Source: Niebla homalea
Lineage: Eukaryota > Ascomycota > Lecanoromycetes > Lecanorales > Ramalinaceae
Reading direction: 5' to 3'
Assembly (NCBI GenBank): GCA_019925105.1
Contig: JAHGAU010000002.1
Span: 806,001 to 870,000 of the forward strand
Length of the DNA: 64,000 bases
Shown piece after piece: positions 47,938 to 57,861 of this stretch. A program made the position numbers and the translations under genes. Position 1 is the stretch's first letter. The number at the start of each line of letters is the position of its first letter. A model generated the notes under the pieces. That model ran no database searches. It was not told the origin of the DNA and was given only the letters and a program-made list of their open reading frames with translations.

Positions 47938-49068
47938 ATGGCTGACGATATTCCAACACAACCTCCTGAGACTCAATCTAATGCACCACACCCAGATTTC
48001 GAGTACGCACAATCTCAATTCGTTTACCTAAATTCCTAGACTCACTAGGGACTCAGTATCGTTTCCCATTACAACAAGCTTCTCAACCTCGATCATGAGA
48101 TAACCAAGCCTGTCGCGGCCATCGAGTCGCTGACCGCTCTCCTCTCCGCCTCCCCACCCTCCACAGTCTCGGAGACGCTCGCTCTAATTGCGTCATCCAC
48201 CTCTACACTGAAAGCCTCTGTCGCGAATCCCATCGCCCTATCCGCAGGTACAGATCTCTTCCAAAGATACATCATCACAGCTCTACAATCGGGATCATCA
48301 GATCCGAGAGGCCGGAGCAAGAAGGGGGCCGGGAGCGGTGCCGACGATTTCGGGGCCATACGCGCGCATTTGCTGGCCAACAGTAAGCTCGTCATACAAC
48401 GGGCCAAGGAGGCCAGGGGGAGCATCGCCCGGATAGCGAAACGCTTTGTGCAGGAGGGCAGCACGGTCCTGATTTGCGGGGCCAGTCGAGTGGTCTCGGC
48501 CGTGCTGAAGGCGGCCGCGGATGATGAGGTGCCGTTTCAAGTGATCTATGTTCACTCCTCCAACACACGGAAACGGGAGGAGCAGGAGTTTGGTAGGGAT
48601 CTGGTCCGCAAGCTGCGGAGTCAAGACATCCCAGTGGCCACGACCTCGTTCGATGCTCTGGCTACCTCCATGGTGAAGGCTTCGTTTTGTATGGTGGGAG
48701 CGGAGAGCGTGGTGGAGAACGGGGGAATCATATCAAGCCTCGGAACACGGCAGGTCGGGCTGCTTGCGAAAAGCCTCAGGAAACCTCTGTACGTGGCGGT
48801 GGAGAGCCACAAATTCGTGAGGGTGTATCCTCTGGGACCCGAAGACCTAGGTCTGGAGACTAGCGTGCTTGATTTCCGGGTAGGAAAAGGCGAGCAAGCC
48901 GGCGGTGGTAGTAGCGACATGGAGCAAATCGACGAGCGAGGTCTCCAGCCGGTCGAGTCCTCGGGGCTGGATCTCACGCCTCCCGAGCTGATCACAGGGT
49001 TAGTGACGGAGAAAGGGGTGCAGACTCCCAGTGCTGTTAGTGAAGAATTGATCAAGATTTGGTATTGA
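47938..49068 (+). CDS. GCN3: Translation initiation factor eIF2B subunit alpha
   Basis: Two exons, 47938-48002 and 48057-49068, 358 aa. The regulatory alpha subunit of the eIF2 guanine-nucleotide exchange factor; it senses phosphorylated eIF2 in the amino-acid starvation response. After splicing the protein reads PDFDIVSHYNKLLNLDHEIT then KPVAAIESLTALLSASPPST, and the C-terminal alpha/beta/delta-family domain has STVLICGASRVVSAVLKAA, FQVIYVHSS, MVKASFCMVGAESVVENGGI, KPLYVAVESHKFVRVYPL and PPELITGLVTEKGVQTPSAV. The usual human-type length is about 305; the extra residues are a Gly/Arg/Lys-rich insert near 115-130 and a Gly/Ser-rich one near 300. The 54-nt intron (GTACGC...CTCAG) was placed to give FDIV. 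Confidence 0.94.
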
Positions 49069-49408
49069 AATATCAAGTATCTGGTTTCTCCAAGCAATTG
49101 CGCCTGCTGCTGATCCAAGGCATGCATAGCATCTGGCATTGCATTACCAGGCGTGGAGATAGCATTCACCTATTTAGGGTTAAGGTTATCTATATCTAAT
49201 CACTCAAAGCAGAGTGAATGATTGGATTCACAAAAGGCTTTTTTTAAAATTCACTTCAATGAAAATATCCCGGCGCGTTTCACGACGATGACGTAGATCC
49301 GAGCGAGCAAAAGGACGTCCGAGGCATTTTCAGTCCTTTGACCACTTGGAACCGCTACAAACAAACCCTTGACTTCCGCTTCAATCTTTCATCAAACTGC
49401 CCCACACA
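49069..49408. other. Intergenic region
   Basis: Between two plus-strand genes; promoter of the following small gene. No motif recognised. Confidence 0.35.
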
Positions 49409-50061
49409 ATGTCGTTCCTCAACAGCCGGGCCGTTCGCCTGTCCCCTCGGACACAACCTCTGCGTCTCGCACCTCGATCCTCATTCCGCTCGTTCTCGAG
49501 CAGCCCACGCTTCGCCGCGTTGAGCGAATCCGACCACAGTAAGCGTGCGTTCCCTGATCCAGGCACATATATATATGTGTATATATTGCATCGGCTTTGA
49601 TGGCCCATTCTCATTCGCCAGAAGCCTTGTCTTTCCGGGGGGGGGTTCGAGACCAAAAAGTTGGTGAGTGTGGGTGCTGGCTGACATGGGGTTTTGTGGA
49701 GGTCAAGACGACGAGACGAGGAAACGGGCCATCGACGAGCACAAGCACGATCAGCTGAGCAAGCAGAAGGAAGGCAAGGGCCACTGGAAGGGGGAGCTGG
49801 GTAGTAATTCAGAGGGCGCGGTACGTGTGTGAACTGCGTTCATCCCTTTTTTTTGTGTCGATGTCCTTCTCTTGGGAAAAGAATTGAGATATTGTTTTGA
49901 GGGTGGGGGTAGGGATTCGGCCTGCTAAGTGTTTTTTCATTGGGTTGCAGATCAAGGCCGACAGAGGGGAGATCCACGATGCCCACGACGACATCTCCGA
50001 GCTGCAGAAGCAGACTTCGGAACAGCACCAGAAGGACCATGAGCATGGGAAGAAGTCGTGA
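49409..50061 (+). CDS. Small mitochondrial protein of unknown function (119 aa)
   Basis: Three exons: 49409-49538, 49702-49820, 49951-50061. Residues 1-35 form a typical mitochondrial presequence: Arg-rich, no acids, with FRSFSSSPRF as likely cleavage region. The mature part is hydrophilic: DDETRKRAIDEHKHDQLSKQ, KEGKGHWKGELGSNSEGA, IKADRGEIHDAHDDISELQK, ending HEHGKKS. It has helical charged character and no membrane segment. Superficially it recalls small matrix proteins such as the ATPase inhibitor, but the inhibitor core is not present, so I leave it unnamed. Introns are long (163 and 130 nt); the first contains an alternating AT/GT tract (49567-49586). Confidence 0.8.
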
Positions 50062-50348
50062 GCGGGAAGTGCCCTGGAATGGCGACCGGTGTTTCTTGTC
50101 AGATGCAAAGCCTGGCGTTCATAGTTCCTCGCGTGTACACTATCTCACCACTGTTGCGAATTGCATGGCCACGGCAATCCAAAGCCTTGAATAGATTTCA
50201 TGACCACACACCTCTACGCTCAAAAACAACATCGTCTTAAAATCTACTCCATCCCAATGCATTGTCCCCCACGGTATTATATGATCGCCACAACTCCGTA
50301 AACACAGATCTATCTTGCCCCCCTTCCCCCCAACCCCAAACACCGTCT

Positions 50349-51238
50349 TCAATTCTTCAATATAATCACCAGCAAGATCAGTATGACCACCAATATCGCA
50401 ATCACGGTGATGCCCCAATTCTCCCTGCTCTTCCGGTACACATGCTCCAGCTGCCTCCTCGCGCCATCCAACCTGCCCTGGTGCCGATCCATGTGCCCGT
50501 CCACATCATCCAGCATCTCGATCTGCCCGTCCAGCTCATCCCCGATCTGGATGCTCAGATCCCGCTGCCGACCTATACTCTCCCCCAGCCGGTCCAGCTG
50601 GTCGTCCTGCTGCTGGATGATGTTCTTGTGGTAGGCGTGGATCTGTTGGTTGTCGAGCTGAGAGTGGTCGGTCCGATGGTCGTCGCCGTCGCCGTCGGAA
50701 GGGTCGTCGCGGTAGGGGAAGAGGGCGGTGCGGTTGGCGGCGTCCTCATCGTCCTCGTTGGGATGGGGCCGGGGGCTGGGGTTGTCGCGGAAACGGACAG
50801 ATTTGGAGAGGTTGGGGGAGGAGCTGTTGGAGGCGCGTTTGAAGGATGAGGACGAAGGGATGCGCGGCCGGGGCGGAGGGGTTTTGGCATGGGCGAAGTC
50901 GTTTGAGAGGGATGGATTGTTGGGCTGGGAGATGGTTGAGGAGGTGGTTTGGGAGGGGAAGCCTTGGAATTGGGAGGTGAGGTCGTCGTATTGGGTGCGC
51001 AGCTCGGAGCTTCACGATTCGTTAGATATTGAGGCAGCAGAATGGGAATTTTTGCGCCTCACGAGTCGCCCTGCTCTCGCTCTATGGACTCGATGCCCTC
51101 GCGCATCTGGTCAAGAGAACGCGATATGTGTCCATCTTGAGAGCTCGGCTCTAGCTTCAGGGAGACGGCTCGTTGTCTTTCCAGTAATGAGAGCTTGATG
51201 TGATCAGCTAACAAGTATAGCTGAGAGGCATTTGTCAT
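50349..51238 (-). CDS. Syn8-type Qc-SNARE (syntaxin 8-like)
   Basis: Two exons, 51238-51063 and 51009-50349, 278 aa. Membrane fusion protein of the endosomal/vacuolar pathway. The N-terminus MTNASQLYLLADHIKLSLLE leads an N-terminal helical part. A disordered Ser/Pro/Asp-rich linker (about 75-165) contains KSVRFRDNPSPRP. The SNARE motif (about 190-250) runs from YHKNIIQQQDDQLDRLGESI through GDELDGQIEMLDDVDGHMDR; its zero-layer residue is Gln (in SIQIGDEL context), as in Q-SNAREs. The C-terminal anchor is NWGITVIAILVVILILLVII followed by LKN, so the protein is tail-anchored. The 53-nt intron is GTGAGG...GTGAAG. Assigned to the Qc/Syn8 group from the N-terminal pattern; Tlg1-type is less likely. 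Confidence 0.9.
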
Positions 51239-51507
51239 CTTCGGTGATTGCTGGACTCATGAATTGTAGTTGCAGCGTGGTGAGAAAAGTGTCTTGGGCC
51301 CTGAAGTCGGGCTATGATGTCGTGTGGCGCCGCACCGCCGCAGCACGACAAGACCCTCAGGAATGGGGGTTACTCCATTGCTACATTTGATTCATCACAT
51401 TTAACATCATGTGGCTACAATGGGACAGAGCTAGTTCCGGAAATTTTGTTTGCTAACGTTGAGTATTCTATTTCAATCCACATGATCGATTTTCTATGAG
51501 TCCAGAA

Positions 51508-54500
51508 TCAGTATGCGTTCGGTCTCGGAGTAAAAGCAGGCATTGGCGATAGTTCAACGCTCCCATAGCCCGACTGGATGATCGCTGTAGACTCCAATGT
51601 TAGGTTCTCAATCATCGCCCCTCCTGGCGCTTGAGCCCATAGTGTGAGAGCAATGTAGTTGGTGCCATGGTAGTCCAGAATGCCTTCAGGGACTGGGAAT
51701 GATGTCTGAGGGCCAATGTGGTTGACGTATTTCCCGAATTGGTAGCCATTCACGAAGAGAAGGCTTCGATACTGCTGAGGCGTACTGCTCGTCGAATTGG
51801 CGAAATTGAACGACAGCGGTATGTCATAACCTTGAGGGAGATCCAGGGCGAAGGAAGTAGTGTAGAAGGCGACCCCAGGATTTGATATGCCCTCGGTAGG
51901 CTTCCCACTTGACCAATTCGCAGTGGGAGGTTTTGGTAGATGGTAACCTTGCCTTTCCGCAAACAGACCGTCTTCATTCAAGGGACCACGAGTGCGATCT
52001 TCGTAGTCTTCACCCCCCAAATTGCCTGTGATTTTCCACTGAACATCCGATTGTGCATGACCAGCAATGTGGTAGTTGATAATACCTCGAGGGTTCTTCA
52101 TTGTATTGTTCCCCACGCCGTTTTCTTCATCCAAACCCATGTTATCGACGAGGGACGTCAAGATGGCTTCATCACCAGCATTGAGGTTCGGTAAGCTAAG
52201 TGTCTGATTATAGTTCATATCGACACTGATGCCCCCCCATGAGCCCACGAAATTCTCATCAAGCCATACCGAGTATCCGAATGCGGTTCCTCCTTGTATG
52301 TACAGACTTATCGAGCTTTCAGCACCATTGGCAGTGAAATGGCCCCGAAACAGGAGGTCACCATTGTTGTAGCCATAGTCGCTGCCATACAAACTCACGG
52401 GTGTCTTCAATGTATGAGGATTGTTGGTGGTCGTTAGGGATGCCGTCGTCCACTTGCTGTCGTCGTATCCTGTTCGAATTTCTGGAAGAGAATTGATTAC
52501 TTTCCATGACAGATCAGTCAGCTGTGGTAAGTCAAAGTCTGGCTTGTCGAAAATTGATTCGCTCGTGAGCACGCCATTCGAGTCGACGTTTGTTGACAGA
52601 CTTTGGCCATTGAAATTCAGGGACTTGAGGCTGGAGGAAGCGCCCACAACTTCGATGGAGGTCGTTTGATTGAGGTCGCCAGTCAGTTGCAGGACAGTTC
52701 CCTCCACCGCCGCTGTCCGCAAAAGATAGCCTGCATTTACAATCACGGCCGAGTTTGATCCATTTGAGAAGTTTCCAGTGGGGCCACCGTCCGACAGATC
52801 AAGGACCCAGAAGTTGTACGCTTGATTACGATTTAGCAGGTATACGAAAAGGTCTTCGCCGACTTGGATGACTCGACGTGATGAACTGTATCCCCAATTG
52901 ATGATCACGTAGTTGTTCGCTGAGGTGCTAATCTTTGCACCGCTCCCCTGAAAGAACGTTTTGGAATCAGTAATGCTACTCTAGAGCTGTAGGGCGAACA
53001 TCTGGAAACATTAGGCTTGGGAAATAGTGTCTCTGGACACATAAAAAATTGCGAAAAGGAGGATTGCCTGCTCGTCAAACACGTACCTCGATAATTTTAG
53101 CATTGTCTGTATCGAATGCAAGCTCGTGAGTCTCATTCATTGCACCATAGACAAGGAGCACAGTCTTGCTGTCGTATGACTTCCATGTGAAGATATCCGC
53201 AGAGGAATAAATCAGCCGCGGAGCGGTACCAAGCTCATAGTCGGTAACGGAGATCTTGGAATCTCGCCCATTGAGAGTGAGTGTTGAGCTGAGCTGGGGA
53301 ATGCTGACTGTGCCCTTGCTGGTACCAACGTTCAATTTGAAATTGGTGGGTTCGTATGTGTTGTACGCTGCATGTCTAATCACGTAGAAGTTGGTCACAT
53401 TCCCCGCAAGCTTCGTGGTAGCTATCTTCGCTGTATTCACGTAGGACCCGTTGGATGAATTCATGGTCATCGCTGTCAGATATGCGGGAGAAGCCTGTAG
53501 AAAGTTGGCCAGCAGCTTAGCTTCGCTAAATTTCTCGCGCACGACTGTTCGGTCTTCAGATATCACGGCACCGTAGTCGTAGGAAGTATAGCCGAGGGCG
53601 TATCCTAGGTTGCCCCAATTGGTCCCACCAAAAGCCATATATTGGTTGAAGACTGTGGCACCAGATGCAAAGTCGTTCTTATAGAAGACACGTTCAAACT
53701 CATCATTGAGGAGGACGGCGCACTTGGCAAAGCTTGCACCACCCCACGGATCGAATGAGCCGCCTTGGAATTCGACAATCGAGTTCGGTGTTGTAGGACT
53801 CTGTTCCTTGTGAAGGGCGACGAAGTTCGTGGGTAACGCTCCATCGGGCCATTTTGTGGGATTCAGGCAATCAAAGCCCAGGGGATAATTATCGTAGCCA
53901 TAGATGTCTGCGCCGAGTCAATTGATTCCTTGTGAGGCCTAATTCGTCGGGTAATATATCCACTTACCTACAGAGCCTGTGCCGTTCCCAGGAGCAAAGA
54001 GACCTTGAGGTCTGGCATCGTTTGAGATGAAGCTTCAGACCTTCAGCAATTTATGTGACTATGCCTCAGCGACATGAACGGTGGACTTACGGAACCACAA
54101 TACCAGCATCCCTAAAAAGTTTTTCGTTGGCGGCAAAATACTGTGGGTTGGGAAATTTCGTGCCGTTCGTGCCGTTCGTGCCGTTCGTGCCGTTCGCACC
54201 CTGACTGTACTCGTTCTCTGGTTGGAATAGAATCACTGGTCCTCCATTGGTAATCTGGGCTGCCGCGATGATCTTTCCAATGTTACTTGCATAGTTTTCT
54301 GTGTACTTCACGTAACCCGGCGTTCTCAACGTTTCCTTCGTTCTTTGTAGCCATCCGGGAAAGCCACCGCCAGACACTTCAGCATTGATGTAAGGACCAG
54401 GTCGGGCTAGCAAATATATACCAGCGGTCTGAGCGGCTGCAAAGAAGGGCTCAAATGCGAAGACGCCTTCTGCCGTGAAATTCCCTTGCTTGCCCTCGAG

Positions 54501-54794
54501 TAAAGCCCAGTCGGAGTAGAACGATACTCCTGAGTAGCCAAGCGATTTGATCTTCTGGAAAATGTCCAGCCACAAACTTGGGACAGGCAGACGAAAGGGA
54601 TGAAACTCTCCGGAATAGAACAACACGCGCTGACCACGAACGAAAATTGAGTGCTCATCAAACGTGACGATATCCTGAAGCAATTCACGCTTGTAAGGTT
54701 GGACCGAGAGACGCTGACCTCCGATGGCAATGGCGAATACATGTGATGAGAAAAGCAAAGCAAGCCAAACAATGCTAAATTTCTTGAAAGCCAT
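51508..54794 (-). CDS. Secreted beta-galactosidase, glycoside hydrolase family 35
   Basis: Four exons: 54794-54091, 54032-53968, 53907-53087, 52947-51508; 1009 aa, the usual size of fungal LacA-type enzymes. It hydrolyses terminal beta-galactose, for instance from plant galactans and xyloglucan, outside the cell. A signal peptide ([20 protein letters not shown]) precedes the TIM-barrel with [29 protein letters not shown] (acid/base Glu near 195) and [13 protein letters not shown] (nucleophile Glu near 302), then [20 protein letters not shown]. Beta-galactosidase domains 2-5 follow to the end. Four tandem Asn-Gly-Thr units (201-212) lie right behind the acid/base motif. A later frame with TTG at 54845 is not a start. 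Introns are 58, 60 and 139 nt. Confidence 0.95.
54160..54195 (-). repeat. 9-bp tandem repeat coding (Asn-Gly-Thr)4
   Basis: GTGCCGTTC repeated four times on the plus strand, read as Asn-Gly-Thr on the minus strand. Each unit is an N-glycosylation sequon. Confidence 0.95.
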
Positions 54795-55441
54795 AATGGA
54801 AGGGCGCGAGCGCTGTACACGGAACCACACAACGCATGAACTCAATGCTCAATGAATGGGAATGAACATCTTTATAGCCGGGCAGCCATTTGGAGGTGGT
54901 ACCTCGCTCAATTAGGTCACGCAACAGCTGGACACAAGTATCGGTTTGCATTACACCATAACAGGCAGCTCCATGAATCTTCCTGGATGCGATAGGAACT
55001 TTGCATCAAGGAGCCAGGCCGGCATATTATGGATTCCGACACGGGTAGATCTGGAATTGTGGAGATCTCAAGAGCTTCCCCGCAGTTGTCGTCTGGACGA
55101 ATGACAGCATACCTTTGGTGGTGATGAAGTGGCCGTACCGTAGGGTACTGCAGCTTGGCTCTTGAAAACGTCATGCAGCTTTGGATATGCATATAATATC
55201 AGTCCTCGAGTTGGCTAACGTAGCCGAATGGTTGTAGTGCCGTTGAGGCGTCGTCACCATTGTAGCATTTTAGCTTGAAGATTGATAGCATGTCTTAGTA
55301 GTGTATGGATGAGCTTGATGAGGTATCATATTTGCTCCCCTCGTCCCACGTTAAAAGAATGTGTTTCGGCAGTACTCCGGCAATTCCCTGACAAGCTAGA
55401 AACTCAGAAACCTCTGAAGATGAACAGCTGTCGAGCTGGAC
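54795..55441. promoter_or_regulatory. Divergent promoter region, beta-galactosidase / ALG3
   Basis: 647 bp between divergent genes. Apart from the TATA-like box at 54870-54877 I recognise no site and no gene. Confidence 0.4.
54870..54877 (-). promoter_or_regulatory. TATA-like box of the beta-galactosidase gene
   Basis: CTATAAAG on the minus strand about 76 bp upstream of the start codon, followed by a pyrimidine-containing leader. Position and sequence fit a core promoter element; function not shown. Confidence 0.5.
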
Positions 55442-56884
55442 ATGGAGCAGATTAGACACCTGTATGGTCGAGCAGTCGAGCTTGCCATCAACCCAAGACA
55501 CTCAGCATGGATATCTTCACTTCTTCTTTTGGCCGATGGCCTTCTCACAGGCGTCATTGTGAGGAAGATTCCTTGTAGGTACCTTCCTCAGTTCCTCCAT
55601 GCAAGAGATCTTGGACTGAGCAAGCGCTAGACACAGAGATCGACTGGGTGGCTTATATGCAGCAGATCGCCCTCTACAGGTCAGGTGAAAGAGACTACGC
55701 GAATATCAAGGGCCAAACAGGTACCTCCTCCGCCTGCAAACCCGAATCCTCAGGCATTGACGGCTTAGGTCCCCTCGTCTATCCCGCCGGTCATGTCGTG
55801 ATATACGATGCACTTTACCGGCTTACCGACAAGGGAACCGACATCTTTCGTGCTCAATGCATTTTCACAGTCTTATATTTGGCATCTTTAAGCGTCGTAA
55901 TGGCCTGCTACAGGCGGACAAAGGCATGCGTCACAATTCGTATGTGTTGAGCATGCCAAAGCTAATGAAGGACGGCAGGCACCCCCATACTTATTCGCCC
56001 TCCTCATACTCTCTAAACGCCTACATTCCATATTCGTCCTGCGCTTGTTCAACGACTGCTTTGCCGTACTCGCCCTTTTCTCTGCCATCTACTTTCTCCA
56101 GACAGGATGGTTCGCGTTCGGCAGCCTCTTATTCTCTTTTGCTGCCAGTATCAAGATGAGCATATTGCTCGCGGCGCCCGCTTTAGGCCTGGTGCTATTG
56201 CAGGCATTGCCGCCTAAGAGAGCCATCAACTCCTTATTCTTGATGGCACAGGTGCAGTTTCTGCTCGCAGTCCCCTTCCTAACAACAAACTGGCGATCGT
56301 ACATAGGCAGGGCTTTCCAATTGACGAGACAATTTCTATTCAAATGGACTGTCAATTGGCGGTTTGTTGGAGAGGAACGGTTCTTGTCGCTAGAATTCTC
56401 TGTCGGTCTCTTGGGAGTTCATGTATTCTTACTTTCACTATTCGCATTCACCCGTTGGACTCGACCGTCAAGCATAAACCCATTTCGATTAATCCTGAGC
56501 ATTCGAAAGCCTCGACCGCAAAAATTTCAGGATCGGATTTCTCAAGATATGACACCGCGTTACATAATGAACACCATTCTCACCTCGCTTGTGATTGGTC
56601 TCCTCTGCGCTCGCAGTCTTCACTACCAATTCTATGCGTACGTTGCATGGTCATCGCCATACCTTCTTTGGGCGTCAGGAATGCCAGCACCTATCATTCT
56701 GATAATATGGGCAGCGCAAGAGTGGGCATGGAATGTTTATCCTAGCACAGACCTGAGCTCTATGCTGGTTGTCGGCTGCCTTGCGATGCAGGTGTTTGGC
56801 GTTTGGTTTGGTTCGAAGAGCACTACTCAAGACATGAACTATCCGATCGAGCCAGATGAGCCGGAGGAAGACAGTGCCGATTAA
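55442..56884 (+). CDS. ALG3: Dol-P-Man:Man5GlcNAc2-PP-Dol alpha-1,3-mannosyltransferase
   Basis: Four exons: 55442-55574, 55631-55720, 55769-55923, 55979-56884; 427 aa. Adds the first dolichol-phosphate-linked mannose to the N-glycan precursor on the ER luminal side. Multi-spanning membrane protein (about ten segments). Hallmarks are [30 protein letters not shown] across intron 2, [20 protein letters not shown] then [28 protein letters not shown] near the end, and a charged C-terminus. The third intron appears to begin with GC (AAG|GCATGC) and end GGCAG, a GC-AG intron that joins ACYRRTK directly to APPYL; a GT donor six bases downstream is possible but weak. The stop lies only 32 bp from the stop of the opposing gene. 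Confidence 0.92.
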
Positions 56885-56916
56885 CCCGACATTTGAAGGG
56901 TCGATTGCTTCACTGA

Positions 56917-57383
56917 CTATCTTTCCTCGTCCGAGGAATCTAATGGCGGCAGCTTGCCAACGCGCGACTCATCTTCGCTCACCTCCAGGTAAGACTGCGG
57001 TTTACTAAATTCCTTTGGCCTGTAGCCAATATGAATACCAGATGGAACAAGCGGATCGGAGGGGCTCACCAATAAGGCTGCTTCCGCCAGCTCTTCTCAT
57101 CTCTCACAACATTGACAATTTCGCCGTCCAGCTTGTTCTCTCGGTCCTCGAAAGCAGCAGTATCGACCAAGACATACCCTCCGCGTTTCAACCAGATGGT
57201 CGAGCGGAAGCGTGCCGGAAGCTCCACTAGAAGCATTCCCTGCATGCAAGGAGTCTCGACAGTCCACAGATTCTTGCCTTCGTCCTTGACGACCTTTGCA
57301 ATCACACAATGGTTCTCCAAAGCAGATGGAGGGATAAGCGTCTCTTCCGCTGTCGCTAACACCTTTCGCTTTGGCTTACCCAT
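56917..57383 (-). CDS. eIF1A-like OB-fold protein (EIF1AD family)
   Basis: Two exons, 57383-57070 and 57019-56917, 138 aa. S1-like/IF1-type RNA-binding fold with MGKPKRKVLATAEETLIPPS, HCVIAKVVKDEGKNLWTVET, MLLVELPARFRSTIWLKRGG and YVLVDTAAFEDRENKLDGEI, then RKQPYWPKEFSKPQSYLEVS across the 50-nt intron. It differs from eIF1A proper by the absence of the long N-terminal basic tail. Human EIF1AD acts in late 40S ribosome assembly; the role here is inferred from that. The C-terminus is acidic (PPLDSSDEER). Tail-to-tail with ALG3, with only 32 bp between stop codons. Confidence 0.9.
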
Positions 57384-57861
57384 CTTCGAGCCTCGTCCGA
57401 CTGACCAGATTTAATTGAATCTCTGATCATGTAAGTTTGGCGTAAATGAATTTTTTTGAAGATCTGCATCTGCATGGGTAAGTCAGCCGAAGTGGCGGAA
57501 ATCCGTGATGGAAAACAATTGACAAGCGGATTTTCCTCGGCAGTCTTTCAATCCTGGAATTCCCAACAAAACATGCGGATTGGTGGATCAATCTATTGCG
57601 TGCTGATATCTTTAAGTCGCTGGATTGCTGAGCGTCAAAATCCCTGCTTTATCATCATCTTTTAATATAGAGTATACGCTTCTAACCTTCGCTTGTGGTC
57701 AAATTTGGGGGGCTCCACAAACCTTCTTCGAGTTTGGATTGTGTCTGTTGACTCTGTGTTTTCAATTTGCTTCTTGAATCATGCTGTTCTTTTGATATTG
57801 CCTATAAATACATATCGAATCTGTAGCTAAGTGTTCTTGTCTATGTTTGCCACTGCCCGTC
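57384..57861. promoter_or_regulatory. Divergent promoter region, EIF1AD-like / MFS
   Basis: 478 bp between divergent genes. Contains the TATA-like box noted above. No gene seen. Confidence 0.4.
57803..57810 (+). promoter_or_regulatory. TATA-like box of the MFS transporter gene
   Basis: TATAAATA about 52-59 bp before the ATG at 57862, with a short pyrimidine-rich stretch following. Sequence evidence only. Confidence 0.45.
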
